A stretch of 64,000 bases of DNA, taken from positions 496,001-560,000 of the forward strand of contig JBBELK010000482.1 of the NCBI GenBank assembly GCA_037783545.1, read 5' to 3'. The notes beneath the pieces were generated by a model. The model searched no databases and was not told the DNA's origin. It was given only the letters and a program-made list of their open reading frames with translations. Origin of the DNA: Henricia sp. BOLD:AAB3569. Taxonomy: Eukaryota > Echinodermata > Asteroidea > Spinulosida > Echinasteridae. Numbering within the stretch: position 1 is the stretch's first letter; each line of letters opens with the position of its first letter. Position numbers and translations under genes: made by a program. Positions 12,501 to 21,864 of this stretch are shown here, piece after piece.

Positions 12501-15500
12501 TTCTTTCCGTTTTTACAAAATCAGTCTGCCTGCTGTATAATAGGCTCAACTTCACATCAAAACAAAAGCAAATGTCTACAGGTATGTTTACAAAAAAAAA
12601 GATGTGAATATTGCTTTATGACGTTCAAGTTGAGAATCGCACTGAAGTGAAGACTGAAGCAAGACCTAATTTGTGAGATCTAGCTTTTACCTGCTTGCTG
12701 TCCTTGTGGTGCCTTTAAAAGCCATAATGTGTGTGGAGTTGACATCACGTTTGTTGATTGTTCCTCACACTGTTGTAGACCCCATTTCTGGCAAAACAAA
12801 AATAAATAAATAAATAAAATGTTAGAACAAATTTCTAAGCATTAGGCCTACACTGAGAAAATGTGTATTTGGTTTTACCACTTCAACCTTCATTTGTGAT
12901 GAGTAAAAAATAAATAAACATACATGTATTAGTAGAGATATCTCAAAAATATTATTAAAATATATATATATACCACTCATTGCCAAGTCTGTCAAGAACA
13001 GCATAATTCCATGACCAGGTCTATGCTATGGTCAGCGCCAGTGTAGCCTAGGCCTGGATTAGAAATGTAATAGGCCTTGCGGACGTACATGCACATGACC
13101 GTCCGATATTTTATATGCACTGTTGGCATCGTGCACACACTACATGTATACATCGTATACACGATCAACCACATGCATGACCGAAAACAAAATGACAAAA
13201 AAACCCGTACGTTTTACTTACCTCTTGGCAACCAACGTTTCCGCTTCAAAGTCCAATTTTTAAGTTCTTCAATGGTTGATTTTTCATAATGACTGTTTGG
13301 GCTTTCCATCGTTGATTATTGTAGGGTTTCACGGCGACATTTCCAACCGCATTTTTAGCACGAAAATACGTGTAATGCAATGGCTGTCACCGTGGCGCGA
13401 AATGCGCTGGGACCGTATGTTTGGCGCCCTCTGTTGATATTGCTCCTCAAAAGTCTCCCATTAAACTCCTAGCACTGTTATCAAACGAAATGCACACAGC
13501 CATGAAAGAAAATGCAGGAAATATGATTATTATACATAAATTGAAGCTTTTGCGGATACTGTGCGTTTCTGATACTGTGCGTTTCTGATACTGTGCGTTT
13601 CTGATACTGTGCGTTTCTGATACTGTGCGTTTCTGATACTGTGCGTTTCTGATACTGTGCGTTTCTGATACTGTGCGTTTCTGATACTGTGCGTTTCTGA
13701 TACTGTGCGTTTCTGATACTGTGCGTTTCTGATACTGTGCGTTTCTGATACTGTGCGTTTCTGATACTGTGCGTTTCTGATACTGTGCATTTCTGATACT
13801 GTGCATTTCTGATACTGTGCATTTCTGATACTGTGCATTTCTGATACTGTGCATTTCTGATACTGTGCATTTCTGATACTGTGCATTTCTGATACTGTGC
13901 ATTTCTGATACTGTGCATTTCTGATACTGTGCAGCACAGAGCCCCAATCCGATGTGCGTCCACGTGGCTGCACTTTTGTGCACAAGTACGCACGCGTCAT
14001 GCATCGAGTGAATGCACTGTGCGTGTACGCACAACGCGCGCTTGAGTACAGTAACAAAAAATACTGTACAACAGTAACAAAAGCTCATGCAGTTGTAAAC
14101 CGTGAAAAGAACTGAAGTTTTTAACACCAAACAGACAGAAATCTTGCGGAAATCTTACAAAACAAAATAGATATATGCTTCATTTTATATAACAATAATA
14201 ATATTGGATGTCCTTTCGGGTGATATGAGAATATAGGCTTATCGTACTCGTCATGAACATACCGAACTCGCCTTCGGCTCATTCCGTATTTTCATGACTC
14301 GTGCATAAAAAGACAGTGGAATAAATTTACACAGGGTTGTGAGCTGTAAATAGTGGGAAAAAAGGGAAAAGTAGGAACCCATCCATATCATTATCAAAAT
14401 GGGGAAGAGGAAACCTATATTACTGCACAAAAACAAGAGGAAAAACAACAGCAAATTAGGAGGAAATCAGCTGAAAAGAGATTTCTCATGCCTGTTTACA
14501 GGTTTATATGTCACAAGTGCCCATAGCCAAAAACCGTCAAACTTAGCTAATAAAATAATATAGCCATTCAATAGCATTCACCTAGGGCAGCAGCGCGTGC
14601 AAGTTACAAACGTGGGTTTTTCCGAAGGGAATAATTAGGTACATATATAAGAACCTACACTATAAAATTGACACAAAATGGTTTGACAGTTGTCCTAGGG
14701 CTTTTTAATTACCGCACTGAAATTATGAACTCTAACTAGACCCGCCATGAGCAGAAAAATAAATTGCATTACAGATGGTGCCCGTACAGTCGATCAACAA
14801 TATTTAGCTTTAGAGAAAAAATTTGAAACCACGACCCAAAAGGAACAGGCCAGATTTATTGCAGAAGCTGGGTCAAATATATCTCTTGTGGTTAGAAATT
14901 ATGGGGAGGGCGGTTATTCCTTCAGAAATAAATGGGTCAATAGATTGAAGAAATTTGTAATTTATCAGATTTGGGAGATAGGAAAGGAGGTGTATGAAAC
15001 GGACTCCAATCCTTTTCAGCGGTTGCAAAATCTGGCGTGGATTAAAGTGATGAAAATTCCATTCAAAAGGCCCTTTAAACCCTTGTAAACAGCTGATCAA
15101 TTGAAAGATACGATGTCTTGAAAATATGACATTTCAGTTTCTTGGAAACCAAGTACGAAAAACCCTCCCCTCCAAATCGGATTAAATATCATAAACAAAA
15201 GAATTGTATGGTTTTAGTAGGAAGAAAAACAACCCGTAACATTTCAGTTGCTCTGTTTTTCTCAACAGTAGACGGTTTTACGTTTCGACATTCTTGTCAA
15301 CCGCCCAGCTACTCACAGTGCAAAACAAACACGAGCCACCTTAATCGTAGAAAGTGATATGACGTCCAATGTACATGTAGTGTCAGAGAGATATAAAAAT
15401 CAAGGAAAAAAATCGGGAGAAAATTCCCTCCCGCTGGGCTGAATTATAACCGTTCTGACGAAAACACTTTCCCATGATTACTTGTCAACTTCCTCTAATA

Positions 15501-18500
15501 AAAAAAAAAAGGCTTTACACCGTGGAATAACAGGTTTTTTTCTGATGATAAAAGCTTTCTGTCATATCAAGGTAATCTGTGAACTTGCAAGGACTTTGCG
15601 ACAAAGAGATTCAACTATGCATAGCATTCTCTTGGCCCTCGTTAGGAGCAAAATATGTAGCAATTTGCAAATATGTTTTCCTTGAGAGAGACGGTGCCAA
15701 TTTATTGATAATAATGACAAGGCTTTCATGTAGGGTTACATCGCACAAATCCATAAAACAAGGTGTAAAGGGCACTCGCAATATTACCCCTGGTCTCTGT
15801 GCTCTATAATATTCTATTAAACCTCCTCAGCTCCCTGGGGAGCATGCAGCCCTGGCTGCCTGTTAGGCACTAATGAGCTAATTAAACACCATTTTCACTA
15901 CCCTCACAGGTACCCATTTACTCCTGGGTGGAGAGAGGTAATTTATGGCAAAGTACATGATTTGCCGACTTCAAATTTTGTATTTAAAAAAAAAATATAT
16001 ATATGGGTCATTCCTGCATGAGTGGTCTAAAGATAACAAACTTAAATTAAACCCAACAAAATGTCAATGTATGCAGGTATATTTTGGAAAAAAAAATACT
16101 CCTCTTTTGGACTTAAGAATTTCGGGCAAAAAATTGACTGTGGTGGAGAAGGTTAAGCTGCTTGGAGTCAATATAATTACCAAGTGCGGTAGAAAATTGT
16201 TTATGCTTCGAAAATTAAAAGAAGCTGGTTTTAATGCTCAAGAACTTCTTACAGTTTACAAAGGGTACATTCGACCAATTGTCGAGTATGCATGCTCCAC
16301 TATGGAATGGTGGCCTTACCCAGGGACAGGTTTCTCGGGTTGAAAGGATTCAGAAAAGAGTTTGTCACTACATTCTTTCACATCAGTATCCTATGCCGAG
16401 GCCTTGGCCACATTGCAGCTTGATACTCTTGAACATCGTAGAGCAAAAATATGCAAGGATTTTGCTCTAAAAACGAGCTGCTCTACAAAATTTGCATCCT
16501 GGTATCCTGCCTCTGGGTATAGCTCATCCATGACTTTAAGGAAGAAGTATCCATTGGGGGCATTCAAATGCAGGACTAAGCGGTTCAGGTGTAGTCCCTT
16601 GCCCTATTTAACAACTATTTTAAACGAATGAAATGAGTCTAAATATGTACAGGTATAATGTATCACAAATGCAACAATTTTGCTCATTGTCGCTTTGATC
16701 AAACTTTTAACCATGTGCAATTGAAGTATTTTAGTGATTTTTAGTATTTGTTGTTTTTTATAAATTTCTGTTATTTAAATATTGTAAATGTGCAATTCAG
16801 TTATTAACTGCTATATGTCATGATTTTAAATAAACCATAAACCATTCCATGAAGTTGAGGAACAAAGTGTGACATTTCTTCATTTCCACAAAAATGGTCA
16901 ATAAGAGAGCAATGAATAACCATTTATATAATGATGTTGCATGATGTGGTGGCTTACACTGTTTGGGGGTAATTTGGGAGTCTTCAGTGTTGACAAAGTG
17001 CTGCCATTTTGAATTATTTAACAAAGTTGTGGTTGTGGATGCAACTTGGAAACCAATACAGTTCAACTGCTTTCACTCCAACTACAAATTTTTGAATTTG
17101 AAATAAACACACATTTCTCAAACTAAACAATTTTTTTTAAATTTGAATTTGGAGGATTCTAGATTATATTTCTGTGTGATTCAAGAAAATCTGCTAAAAG
17201 GTACCAAATGTCGCACCTAACATTTGAACAAAATTCTATTTAGTTGACATCTAAATTTAAATCCATGAGGATTTTGTTACAAGTAATGAATGTTTTAAAT
17301 TTCTCTCATCCAACAGCTTGAATTTCTGAATAGTATTAATTCATGGGGTTATCAAGGGCAAAAAAAAAAAGTAAAAACGGTTGTGGATGTAACACGGAAA
17401 CCGTGTTCCTCAACTTCATGGAATGACCCATATATTTTTACAAAATTGGAAACTAAAATATTGCTGATTTACATGTAGGGGGGAAAACAGACTGAGGTGT
17501 CCCTACGATAGATATGCATACATGTACTAAGTACCGTACATGCAACTCATGATTAAATAATTGTTGAGAATACCGGTATGTTGAACATGTAGTTGAGGCA
17601 TTCACATTTAAAAACAAAATGCCAACAAAACAAAAATAACGGAACATGTTTTATAGTTAAGGCATTCACATTAAAAAAAAAAAAAAAGGAACATGTTTTA
17701 TAGTTGATGCATTTAAAAAAAGAAAATTTGCTAATATTATGCAGTTTCAAAGTTGTGTCAGATGATTTTCCCTGTAGTTGGAATTACATCTAAATTGTAT
17801 GCATATATTATACAGCATTACAATTCAGTATTGAACTGTAATTCAAGTAGGCCTACCAGCAAAAATTATGATAGATTCAAGATCAATTTCATGCAGAAAT
17901 TTTCATGGCACACTACATGTATCATGCTTAGGACACAGACCTTGCACAGATAATTCGATAAAATTGCATGGTTAAAGTTCATCATGATTCCAGGCCAGAG
18001 CTTATTTTCATGGCTCTCTTTATCAGAAAATCTTGCTTAAATTTCCATGTTTAGCAAAAATCAGCCGAGTACCAATCAAACTTCATACAGATGGCATGAG
18101 ATTTTAGCCGGTAACCCTTTTTACTAAGCATAATTATTATATGGTTAGCAGTATTTCCTGCTAAGCAGTCATGAATTTATGACCCTACATATTTAAATTT
18201 TTGGAAAAAAAGTTACATTTTGCTTAGTATAAAAATTGGCTTAGCAGTAAATGCATTTTCTGCTTAACAGCTCCATGAAATTTGGAGCATTATATACATG
18301 TACGTACCTCGGGTGTGATCGCTTTGAAGATTGGTAAATCCATCAATGTTATCTGGGTCTGAAAAGAAACGTGAAATTTCCAAATAATATTAGAACGGCA
18401 CAACCATGCACTGCAAAAGTTCAATTTCACACCCTAGGTACATGTACATGTGGGTAATAAATCTTCACTGATGATATAAAAAGGGAAAACTAGATGCACA

Positions 18501-21500
18501 GCTGCAGCGTGTGTTTCTAAGAGAAATTTTGAAGGTATTAAATTGTGAAATCATTGCTTGCGCAAGTCAGGGATGGCTCAAAAATTGCTGCACTGCTCAC
18601 ATGAGAAAAAACAAATTTTAAGTAAAACCTTAATGCAAGGTTGGTATTCTGTGTCCAATTTTATTCCTGGCCAAACTTTTGCCAGGTGGTTTCTAAAAAA
18701 TCTGAAAACGTTGGCCACTTTTGGTGATTGAAAGGCCATTTCCATTAGAAAATCAAGAATGTTTAACAAACAAGGCCAAGACCAGCATCCGATTTCACGA
18801 AAAATTGCGTAGCTTGTGCAACTGTTGTTGCGCAGCTTACGCAATCAAAAGTTGCGCAAGCGGGCTTACGCAGTGCATAAGGATTCGTGAAATCGGCTGC
18901 AGAGACAATGGGGGCAATCACATGTACCTTCTGGCCTCCCTAAAATCCAAAAGTCTATGGGAAGACTGCAAAAGGGCAGCAAGCTAGGCCAAAACCAAAG
19001 GCAATGGCCTTAATAAAATGTAGGTCCTGCTATTGACCCCTTTCCAATGACGTCATTTTGGGAGTCAAATAATGCCGCGTCATTGTGGACGTAATGTGCG
19101 TGCGCGTTGTGTGTGTCCATAGAGTGCGTAACGCGCAATGCTAAGGCGCCCATTACTAAATTAAACATCGCTTCCACAATGACTCAGCATTATTTGACTC
19201 CCAAAATGGCATATTCGCACATGTTCGAAAGGGGTCAATATTCATATAAATTTACATACTATTTATGACACACACAGCACAGTAAAAAAATGTGATGATC
19301 AGTTTTATAGATTTAAAAATTAAGGTTGTAACCCCCAGGTGTTTCGTTTCCAAGCTCATAAAAAAACAACCTTAAATGCCAAACAGTGAATAAAAAACCT
19401 GTCTACGTGCAGTTATGAGGATTAAAGGAGCTTGATCCGATTTTTCCAGAATATATATTTCAATTTTATTTATTTTATTTATTTCTTATAATCACATATA
19501 ATCACATAAAATCACATAAAATCACATAAAATCACATAAAATACCTCCCCAAAATACTATCCATGAGAAGAAAACAGGAAATTTCCAATTTCCAATTTGG
19601 ATGTGGAAGCAAAAAGATTAGTGTGATCACTGAACTGCTTTATGGAAACGAAAAATTTAGTTTACAAAATCTCTTTTTTTTTTTTCTTTGACGATATCTT
19701 GAAAATATTGAGCACAAAATTTCAGAATGGTAATGAGAAAAATATGACAAATTATATGGTATCAAAATCTCAACACCCATGGGAAAAATGGGGGGCTCAA
19801 AATGATCTGGACACGCTCCTTTAATAATAAAATGTTTATCTTCAAATTGACACTTACAGCGAGATCATCCGGCATAACTCGGAGAACGTCGAACACCACC
19901 GCATCGTACGTTTTGAGCCGTGGTAACGTCCATCTCCCGCTGTCGGTTGATTCACGCCCACTCAACTACAGATCAAAACAAGTTCAGGAGTAAATTTAAA
20001 ACCCATATTATGGAATTCGCAAATTTTAATCAACCGTTTGACAGGAAAACTTTATGGAAGATAGAAAAGGTTCCAACTGTCCAATGCAATGATTTCATCT
20101 GAGATGATATCTTTTAATGAGAAAACAATAATTGAAGATGAATTTATAGGGGCGTTTGTTTGTCTTTTTGTTTGTTATATTTTGTTTACCATGGGGTGCT
20201 CTCAACATGTGAACGAAACTACACATAGGCCCCTGACAACTGTAGTATTATGACTCTGTTTTCCAGGCAGTATTACTAGGGAACCAGCCTAAATAGGACG
20301 ATGGCTTTGCACAATTTCTTGAAAGCATGGACAGTTTTTCGTTTCATTTCTCATAACGTACATGAGGAACTGAACTGACTTATACACAGGTTGGTTTTTT
20401 ATCACACATCCTGAATCACACATGGGGATAACAGTTTTGCAATCCTATCTTTAAATGTGTGAAACCACAATAAAAATACATACACCGGTCAACCACATAA
20501 AACTCAATGAAGGTTGCTGCATGACTATAAATGAGTTACATACTATGTAGGCCTACTGCCAATATTTTTACACAAGTATGCAAACTTTATCAAACAAACC
20601 CAACTTCAATATTTGGAGTTGTCCAAAGTTGTCAACATTTTCACAGTTCTACAGAGCGTAGTATTTTTCAAGACCTACCTCTCTCCCGCCCCCACCCACC
20701 CCCCCCCCCCCCCCCCCACCCCCACCCACCCCCCCCCCCCCCCCCCCCCACCCCCGAAATACTACTTATCAACATTTTTTGTAACTACCGTGTAATGTCA
20801 ACATTTTACAATGCATGTCAAGTCGTACGCGGCCCCCTCCCCCCTTCCTATGCTTTGTAATTCCATGAAAATGTTGACAACTTTGGACAGCATATTAACA
20901 TGTACTACATGTACTATGCACAGCAAAACTACCCGGCACGTACATGTACTGTACATGTACAGTGAATATATGTAAACTGTTTCATTTGTAAAAAAATAAT
21001 AATAAATAAATAAATAAATATTAAAATTAAAAACTAACATGAAACTAGACTCACACAAAGCATGTTGATCATAACTGTAGTCAAAGTGTATCCGAGCTTC
21101 ACAATTTTAATAAGTCCACAAGCGTATGTAACTTTCGTCCCTATTCACACCACCGACATACACGTAATATCGTGTAAATTTTAAGCATTCTAGACTGACA
21201 CAGTCGTACGTGGTCACAAAAAGGAAGTTGGGTCTTTACAAGAGGAAATCGCGTATTAGTGACAATCTTAACTAGTCTGAAGTCAGAGGTAGGTCAGGGG
21301 AAACAGTTTAGGGGTCAGATACCGTACATGTATTTTAGGGGGTCTACAGTGTTTTCACAGTTTTCTTGGCGAACTGCAACTGCAAAACTGTGGTAACAAA
21401 TTCATCGGTGACAACGTGACCACGATCTGATACGCATACGTAGTTTTGTTACAGTTTTTGAAAATCGCTATGAACCCAATTTGTTCCCTGGATGCAACTG

Positions 21501-21864
21501 AGCAAAGTTTAAAATTGAGATATGCAGTGGTTTCTGCGGTTACTTAACAATGCAGTGCAAGTATTAAAACTATAGGCTCATTTTTGGCAGCCCTCCTGAA
21601 ATTTTAGGTTAAATTTTGCAAAACAAATTTACAAAAAAATATTAACCATTGCCTTATTACTTCAATTGGGACCCGCTCTGGTATTCTGGTTACCAGACTA
21701 TTTTTACTGCCTTTGGGTCTGGTTCTCTGACTTCTGTTAGGTCTGGTTCCTAGACTGCTTACCCCAGTTAGTGCAGATCCCCTTGACGAGGAGCTCTCCC
21801 CTCCATTAGTCATGTCCTCGACCGACGAAGCCGAAAGCTGCTGTTTCAGGATCTTGTGGTTCAT
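577..21864 (-). CDS. RALGPS: RALGPS-like Ral guanine-nucleotide exchange factor, 5' part (13 exons)
   Basis: Exons (minus strand): 21763-21864, 19858-19965, 18308-18358, 8719-8802, 8187-8276, 7176-7268, 6315-6438, 5360-5442, 4944-5083, 3881-3954, 2796-2895, 1095-1225, 577-631. All have AG acceptors and GT donors, and the frame stays open for 411 codons plus two bases. The start ATG at 21864 has an in-frame TAG four codons upstream. Residues about 55-300 form a RasGEF (CDC25) domain. Recognisable strings include [53 protein letters not shown] and [16 protein letters not shown], all characteristic of RalGPS proteins, which load GTP onto Ral GTPases. As in that family there is no N-terminal REM domain. 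Exon 11 has the basic [10 protein letters not shown] stretch after a Pro-rich segment, and exon 12 has [10 protein letters not shown], both conserved in vertebrate RALGPS1/2. The C-terminal PH domain must lie beyond the left edge. I cannot assign it to RALGPS1 or RALGPS2; an invertebrate would be expected to have a single pre-duplication gene. Confidence 0.92.
850..1025 (+). mobile_element. AGGAGCGTG-family TTAA MITE, 5'-truncated copy
   Basis: About 175 bases match the right half of the family seen complete at 19422-19824 and 36245-36598. They include the shared run TTTCAGAATGGTAATGAGAA and the terminal ATGTGATCTGGACACG followed by TTTAA at 1021-1025. The left end is missing. It lies in a RALGPS intron. 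Confidence 0.7.
1921..2645. mobile_element. Foldback element rich in GACTCGACTTGA, split by another MITE
   Basis: The ends are inverted repeats: CAGGGTTGTAATGACTC at 1922 and its approximate reverse complement GACTCGTTACAACCCTG ending at 2645. The body is built from variations on ACTTGACTCGACTTGAGACTC. The right half is interrupted at about 2237-2612 by a GTATAC-family MITE. Related but diverged GACTCAAGTC-rich sequence occurs near 40630-40720 and 47000-47130. Confidence 0.65.
2237..2612 (+). mobile_element. GTATAC-family TTAA MITE, nested copy
   Basis: This copy starts AAAGGCAGTATACATGATTG and ends CCAATCATGTATACTATCTG, near-inverted termini. It shares with the other copies the run TTACACAATATAAACATGA, the palindrome CGTCTCATGAGACG and the CCAAAACCATTTCGCCCC-type centre. 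Flanking TTAA is degraded. It interrupts the foldback at 1921-2645 and so is younger. Confidence 0.75.
2893..2898 (-). promoter_or_regulatory. RALGPS: Tandem NAGNAG splice acceptor of RALGPS exon 11
   Basis: On the minus strand the acceptor region reads TTTGTAGCAG followed by ACAGAGGG. Either AG (TAG, exon from 2895, or CAG, exon from 2892) can serve, because both keep the frame. The outcomes differ by a single alanine just before the Asp-Arg-Gly-Ser-Ser stretch in the linker C-terminal to the RasGEF domain. Confidence 0.6.
3060..3813 (+). repeat. Interspersed repeat carrying a nested SINE
   Basis: Bases 3155-3813 match 34634-35113 over most of their length: ACTGTATCATTTGCAATGAC at the left, AATCGCTCAC-type sequence and GGGCCTTTAA at the right. 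Bases 3060-3154 are an inverted partial copy of the left end, so 3060-3250 can fold back through a centre at GGCCTTTAAAGGCC. A SINE at 3548-3752 interrupts this copy only. The whole lies in the intron between RALGPS exons 10 and 11. Confidence 0.75.
3548..3752 (-). mobile_element. tRNA-derived SINE inserted in an older repeat
   Basis: Read on the minus strand it begins with a tRNA-like head: an A-box region GGCCGAGCGGTCTAGTGCG, as in Ser/Leu tRNAs, and a B box GGTTCGATTCC. It continues through CCTGTGCCCTTGAGCAAGGC and ends in an ATAAATAAATA tail. The copy of the host repeat at 34634-35113 lacks it, which marks the insertion. A short CTTTT duplication may flank it. Confidence 0.8.
3975..4350 (+). 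mobile_element. AGGAGCGTG-family TTAA MITE copy
   Basis: It shares CCTCCCAAAATACTATCCA, GAATGGTAATGAGAAAA and the terminal GATCTGGACACGCTCCTTT with copies at 19422 and 36245. The left terminus is degraded. It lies in the RALGPS intron between exons 9 and 10. Confidence 0.75.
4500..4894. mobile_element. Foldback element, AATAGACCT ends
   Basis: Left arm and right arm are inverted copies of each other over about 70-85 bases: AATAGACCTATGACATAATG begins the element and GTTTCAGGTCTATT closes it. The arms also share GACGTCACGCAATGTTTA and GGGGACGAAATCTCTGCATC. About 230 bases of unique sequence separate the arms. The right end lies 50 bases from the donor of RALGPS exon 9. No coding potential. 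Confidence 0.8.
5184..5336. repeat. 14-bp minisatellite with two repeat blocks
   Basis: About eleven tandem 14-bp units: mostly CGAGTGTCGGATCC on the left, then AAAGTGTCAAATCC on the right. It ends 23 bases from the donor of RALGPS exon 8 (5360), inside the intron. The unit change from GG/GA to AA suggests two amplification episodes. Confidence 0.9.
5500..5860. repeat. Interspersed repeat, direct copy of 20020-20410
   Basis: Two roughly 360-390 bp copies 14.5 kb apart in the same orientation share GTTCCAACTGTCTAATGCAATG, GAGATGATATCTTTT, GTATTATGACTCTGTT and TTCTTGAAAGCATG-type blocks with scattered substitutions. No ORF or termini are evident, so the element class is unknown. Confidence 0.7.
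5873..6224 (+). mobile_element. GTATAC-family TTAA MITE copy
   Basis: TTAA at 5873 begins AAGGTAGAACACGTGATTGG. The body has TTACACAATATAAACATGA, CGTCTCATGAGACAAAA and a CCACTTCGCCC-type centre. The right end is ACCAATCATGTGTTCTACC, with TTTC in place of TTAA. It lies 91 bases from RALGPS exon 7. Confidence 0.8.
7318..8103. mobile_element. Large foldback element, AGACCGTAT ends
   Basis: Outer arms: AGACCGTATCAAAAAGCCGC at 7326 onward and its approximate reverse complement ending at 8102, which includes GCCCCACGAAATGGCGGC. Inner arms: GGGTCTGTCCACGGTAATGG near 7378 and CCATTACTGTGGACAGACCC near 7793. The centre contains an independent perfect hairpin (7548-7644) and a G tract at about 7917-7936. 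It lies between RALGPS exons 5 and 6. Confidence 0.7.
7548..7644. repeat. Perfect 30-bp inverted repeat (hairpin)
   Basis: Bases 7548-7577 (starting GTGCACAAATTTTCC) are the exact reverse complement of 7615-7644, with a 37-base loop. All 30 positions match, which suggests a recent insertion or gene-conversion between arms. It is nested in the foldback at 7318-8103. Confidence 0.9.
9004..9416. mobile_element. hAT-like MITE with 8-bp target duplication and G-rich arrays
   Basis: The termini are CAGGGTGGTAGCTAG on the left and, reading inward from the right, CAGCGGCGTAGCTAG (12 of 15 match). Flanks are CTTACTGC (8996-9003) and TTTACTGC (9417-9424), an 8-bp duplication with one mismatch. CAG ends plus 8-bp duplications are typical of hAT transposons. 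The interior has two G-rich arrays (9091-9160 and 9303-9370), the second repeating GGGGAAGGGGGT-type units. No transposase is present. Confidence 0.75.
9425..12243. other. RALGPS intron without a supported gene
   Basis: Mostly AT-rich unique sequence. An inverted pair GTTATAACAAGG/TTGTTATAAC lies near 10173-10200. A short GC-rich patch at 10470-10520 is followed by a TATATAAA box-like string at about 10549. A 101-codon open frame at 10360-10665 has no recognisable domain. I do not call a gene here. Confidence 0.4.
12244..13309 (-). CDS. Possible small nested gene, three exons, about 70 residues
   Basis: Candidate exons (minus): 13222-13309, 12691-12763, 12244-12295. Exon 1 starts at an ATG, encodes [20 protein letters not shown] and a basic LKRKRWLPR segment, and ends in a strong GTAAGT donor. 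The most consensus-like acceptor for exon 2 (12787) would meet a TGA after eight codons. Using the AG at 12764 instead keeps the frame through ...[15 protein letters not shown]... to a GTAAAA donor, then exon 3 ends at TGA (12244). The product would be small, very basic and without a known domain. A CpG-containing upstream patch with a TTTCGCGCC-type site lies 85-93 bases upstream. I do not recognise the protein. It could equally be a non-coding transcript or chance. It lies inside the largest RALGPS intron on the same strand. Confidence 0.3.
13394..13402 (-). promoter_or_regulatory. E2F-like site upstream of the candidate nested gene
   Basis: The minus strand reads TTTCGCGCC, which fits the E2F consensus TTTSGCGC, 85-93 bases upstream of the candidate ATG at 13309. 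A match of this length will occur by chance in long DNA. The placement at a possible promoter is the only support. Confidence 0.25.
13555..13932. repeat. 16-bp minisatellite, 23.6 units, two variants
   Basis: Fourteen units of GATACTGTGCGTTTCT are followed by nine of GATACTGTGCATTTCT and a partial unit. Because 16 is not a multiple of three and the unit has no stop on the minus strand, all three minus-strand frames stay open. This produces spurious ORFs of 170-227 codons. The array lies about 250 bases upstream of the candidate nested gene. Confidence 0.97.
13933..15764. other. RALGPS intron, no supported feature
   Basis: AT-rich sequence. A 113-codon plus-strand open frame at 14747-15088 has a protein-like composition but no domain I recognise and no splice or promoter context. 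No repeat termini were identified. Confidence 0.35.
15765..15950 (-). mobile_element. SINE 3' fragment
   Basis: The segment contains CTCCCTGGGGAGCATGCAGCC, ACTAATGAGCTAATTAAACA and GGTACCCATTTACTCCTGGG, which match in reverse complement the SINE-like segment at 58815-59060. The tRNA-like head is absent. Inferred orientation is minus. Confidence 0.55.
16001..17432. mobile_element. TGGGTCATTC foldback MITE interrupted by a LINE
   Basis: The left end (ATATGGGTCATTCC at 16001-16014) and the right end (reverse complement of TGGGTCATTCCATGAAGTTG, ending at 17431) are inverted. After the LINE the left arm resumes as CATTCCATGAAGTTGAGG at 16843. TATA-rich flanks are compatible with a TA target. A second, uninterrupted family member is at 57186-57443. 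Confidence 0.8.
16015..16842 (+). pseudogene. 5'-truncated, frameshifted non-LTR reverse transcriptase (LINE)
   Basis: Three overlapping frames together give the C-terminal part of a LINE reverse transcriptase: [27 protein letters not shown], then [13 protein letters not shown] and [17 protein letters not shown], ending PYLTTILNE. Order and motifs fit the Jockey/CR1/L2 type used in many marine invertebrates. At least two frameshifts (near 16300 and 16400) make it inactive. Flanking CATTCC copies at 16009-16014 and 16843-16848 are the target-site duplication. The 3' end is AAATAAACCATAAAC. Only the distal reverse-transcriptase region is present; there is no endonuclease domain. Confidence 0.88.
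17433..18307. other. RALGPS intron, no supported feature
   Basis: AT-rich intron sequence with short A tracts (near 17665) and scattered TACATGTA. A GGAACATGTTTTATAGTT block is duplicated (17641 and 17688). No coding signal was found. Confidence 0.5.
18784..18902. repeat. Short foldback, GCATCCGATTTCACGAA arms
   Basis: GCATCCGATTTCACGAA at the left pairs with TTCGTGAAATCGGCTGC at the right. The centre carries repeated TTGCGCA/TTACGCAA strings that also pair. This is typical of a small non-autonomous foldback. Confidence 0.7.
19031..19240. mobile_element. Foldback element, TATTGACCCC ends
   Basis: TATTGACCCCTTTC at 19031 and GAAAGGGGTCAATA ending at 19240 are exact inverted ends. Inner arms TTTTGGGAGTCAAATAATGC and its complement also pair. 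It is about 210 bp with no coding content. Confidence 0.8.
19422..19824 (+). mobile_element. AGGAGCGTG-family TTAA MITE, complete copy with 10-bp array
   Basis: TTAA at 19422-19425 and at 19821-19824 bound the element. The ends are AGGAGCTTGATCC and, inverted, AGGAGCGTGTCC. The interior includes a private tandem expansion of ATCACATAAA (about 19491-19545) not seen in the other copies. It ends 33 bases from the donor of RALGPS exon 2. Confidence 0.85.
20020..20410. repeat. Interspersed repeat, direct copy of 5500-5860
   Basis: Partner of the repeat at 5500-5860 with the same order of blocks. It lies in the first RALGPS intron. No termini or coding potential were found. Confidence 0.7.
20691..20757. 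repeat. Poly-C / CCCACC tract
   Basis: Long C runs broken by single A residues, about 65 bases. The complementary strand is an uninterrupted G-rich tract with quadruplex potential. Length is likely unreliable in the assembly. Confidence 0.95.

Noticed and set aside
12691..12787. Selenocysteine reading of the in-frame TGA in the candidate small gene
   Set aside because: No SECIS-like structure was identified and an alternative acceptor avoids the TGA.
13447..14130. Open frames of 170-227 codons on the minus strand
   Set aside because: They are produced by the 16-bp tandem repeat, whose unit lacks stops in all three frames; there are no gene signals and the translation is a simple repeat.
14747..15088. 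113-codon plus-strand frame with protein-like composition
   Set aside because: No recognisable domain, no splice partners or promoter, antisense inside a large intron. It could be a decayed gene, but I cannot support it.
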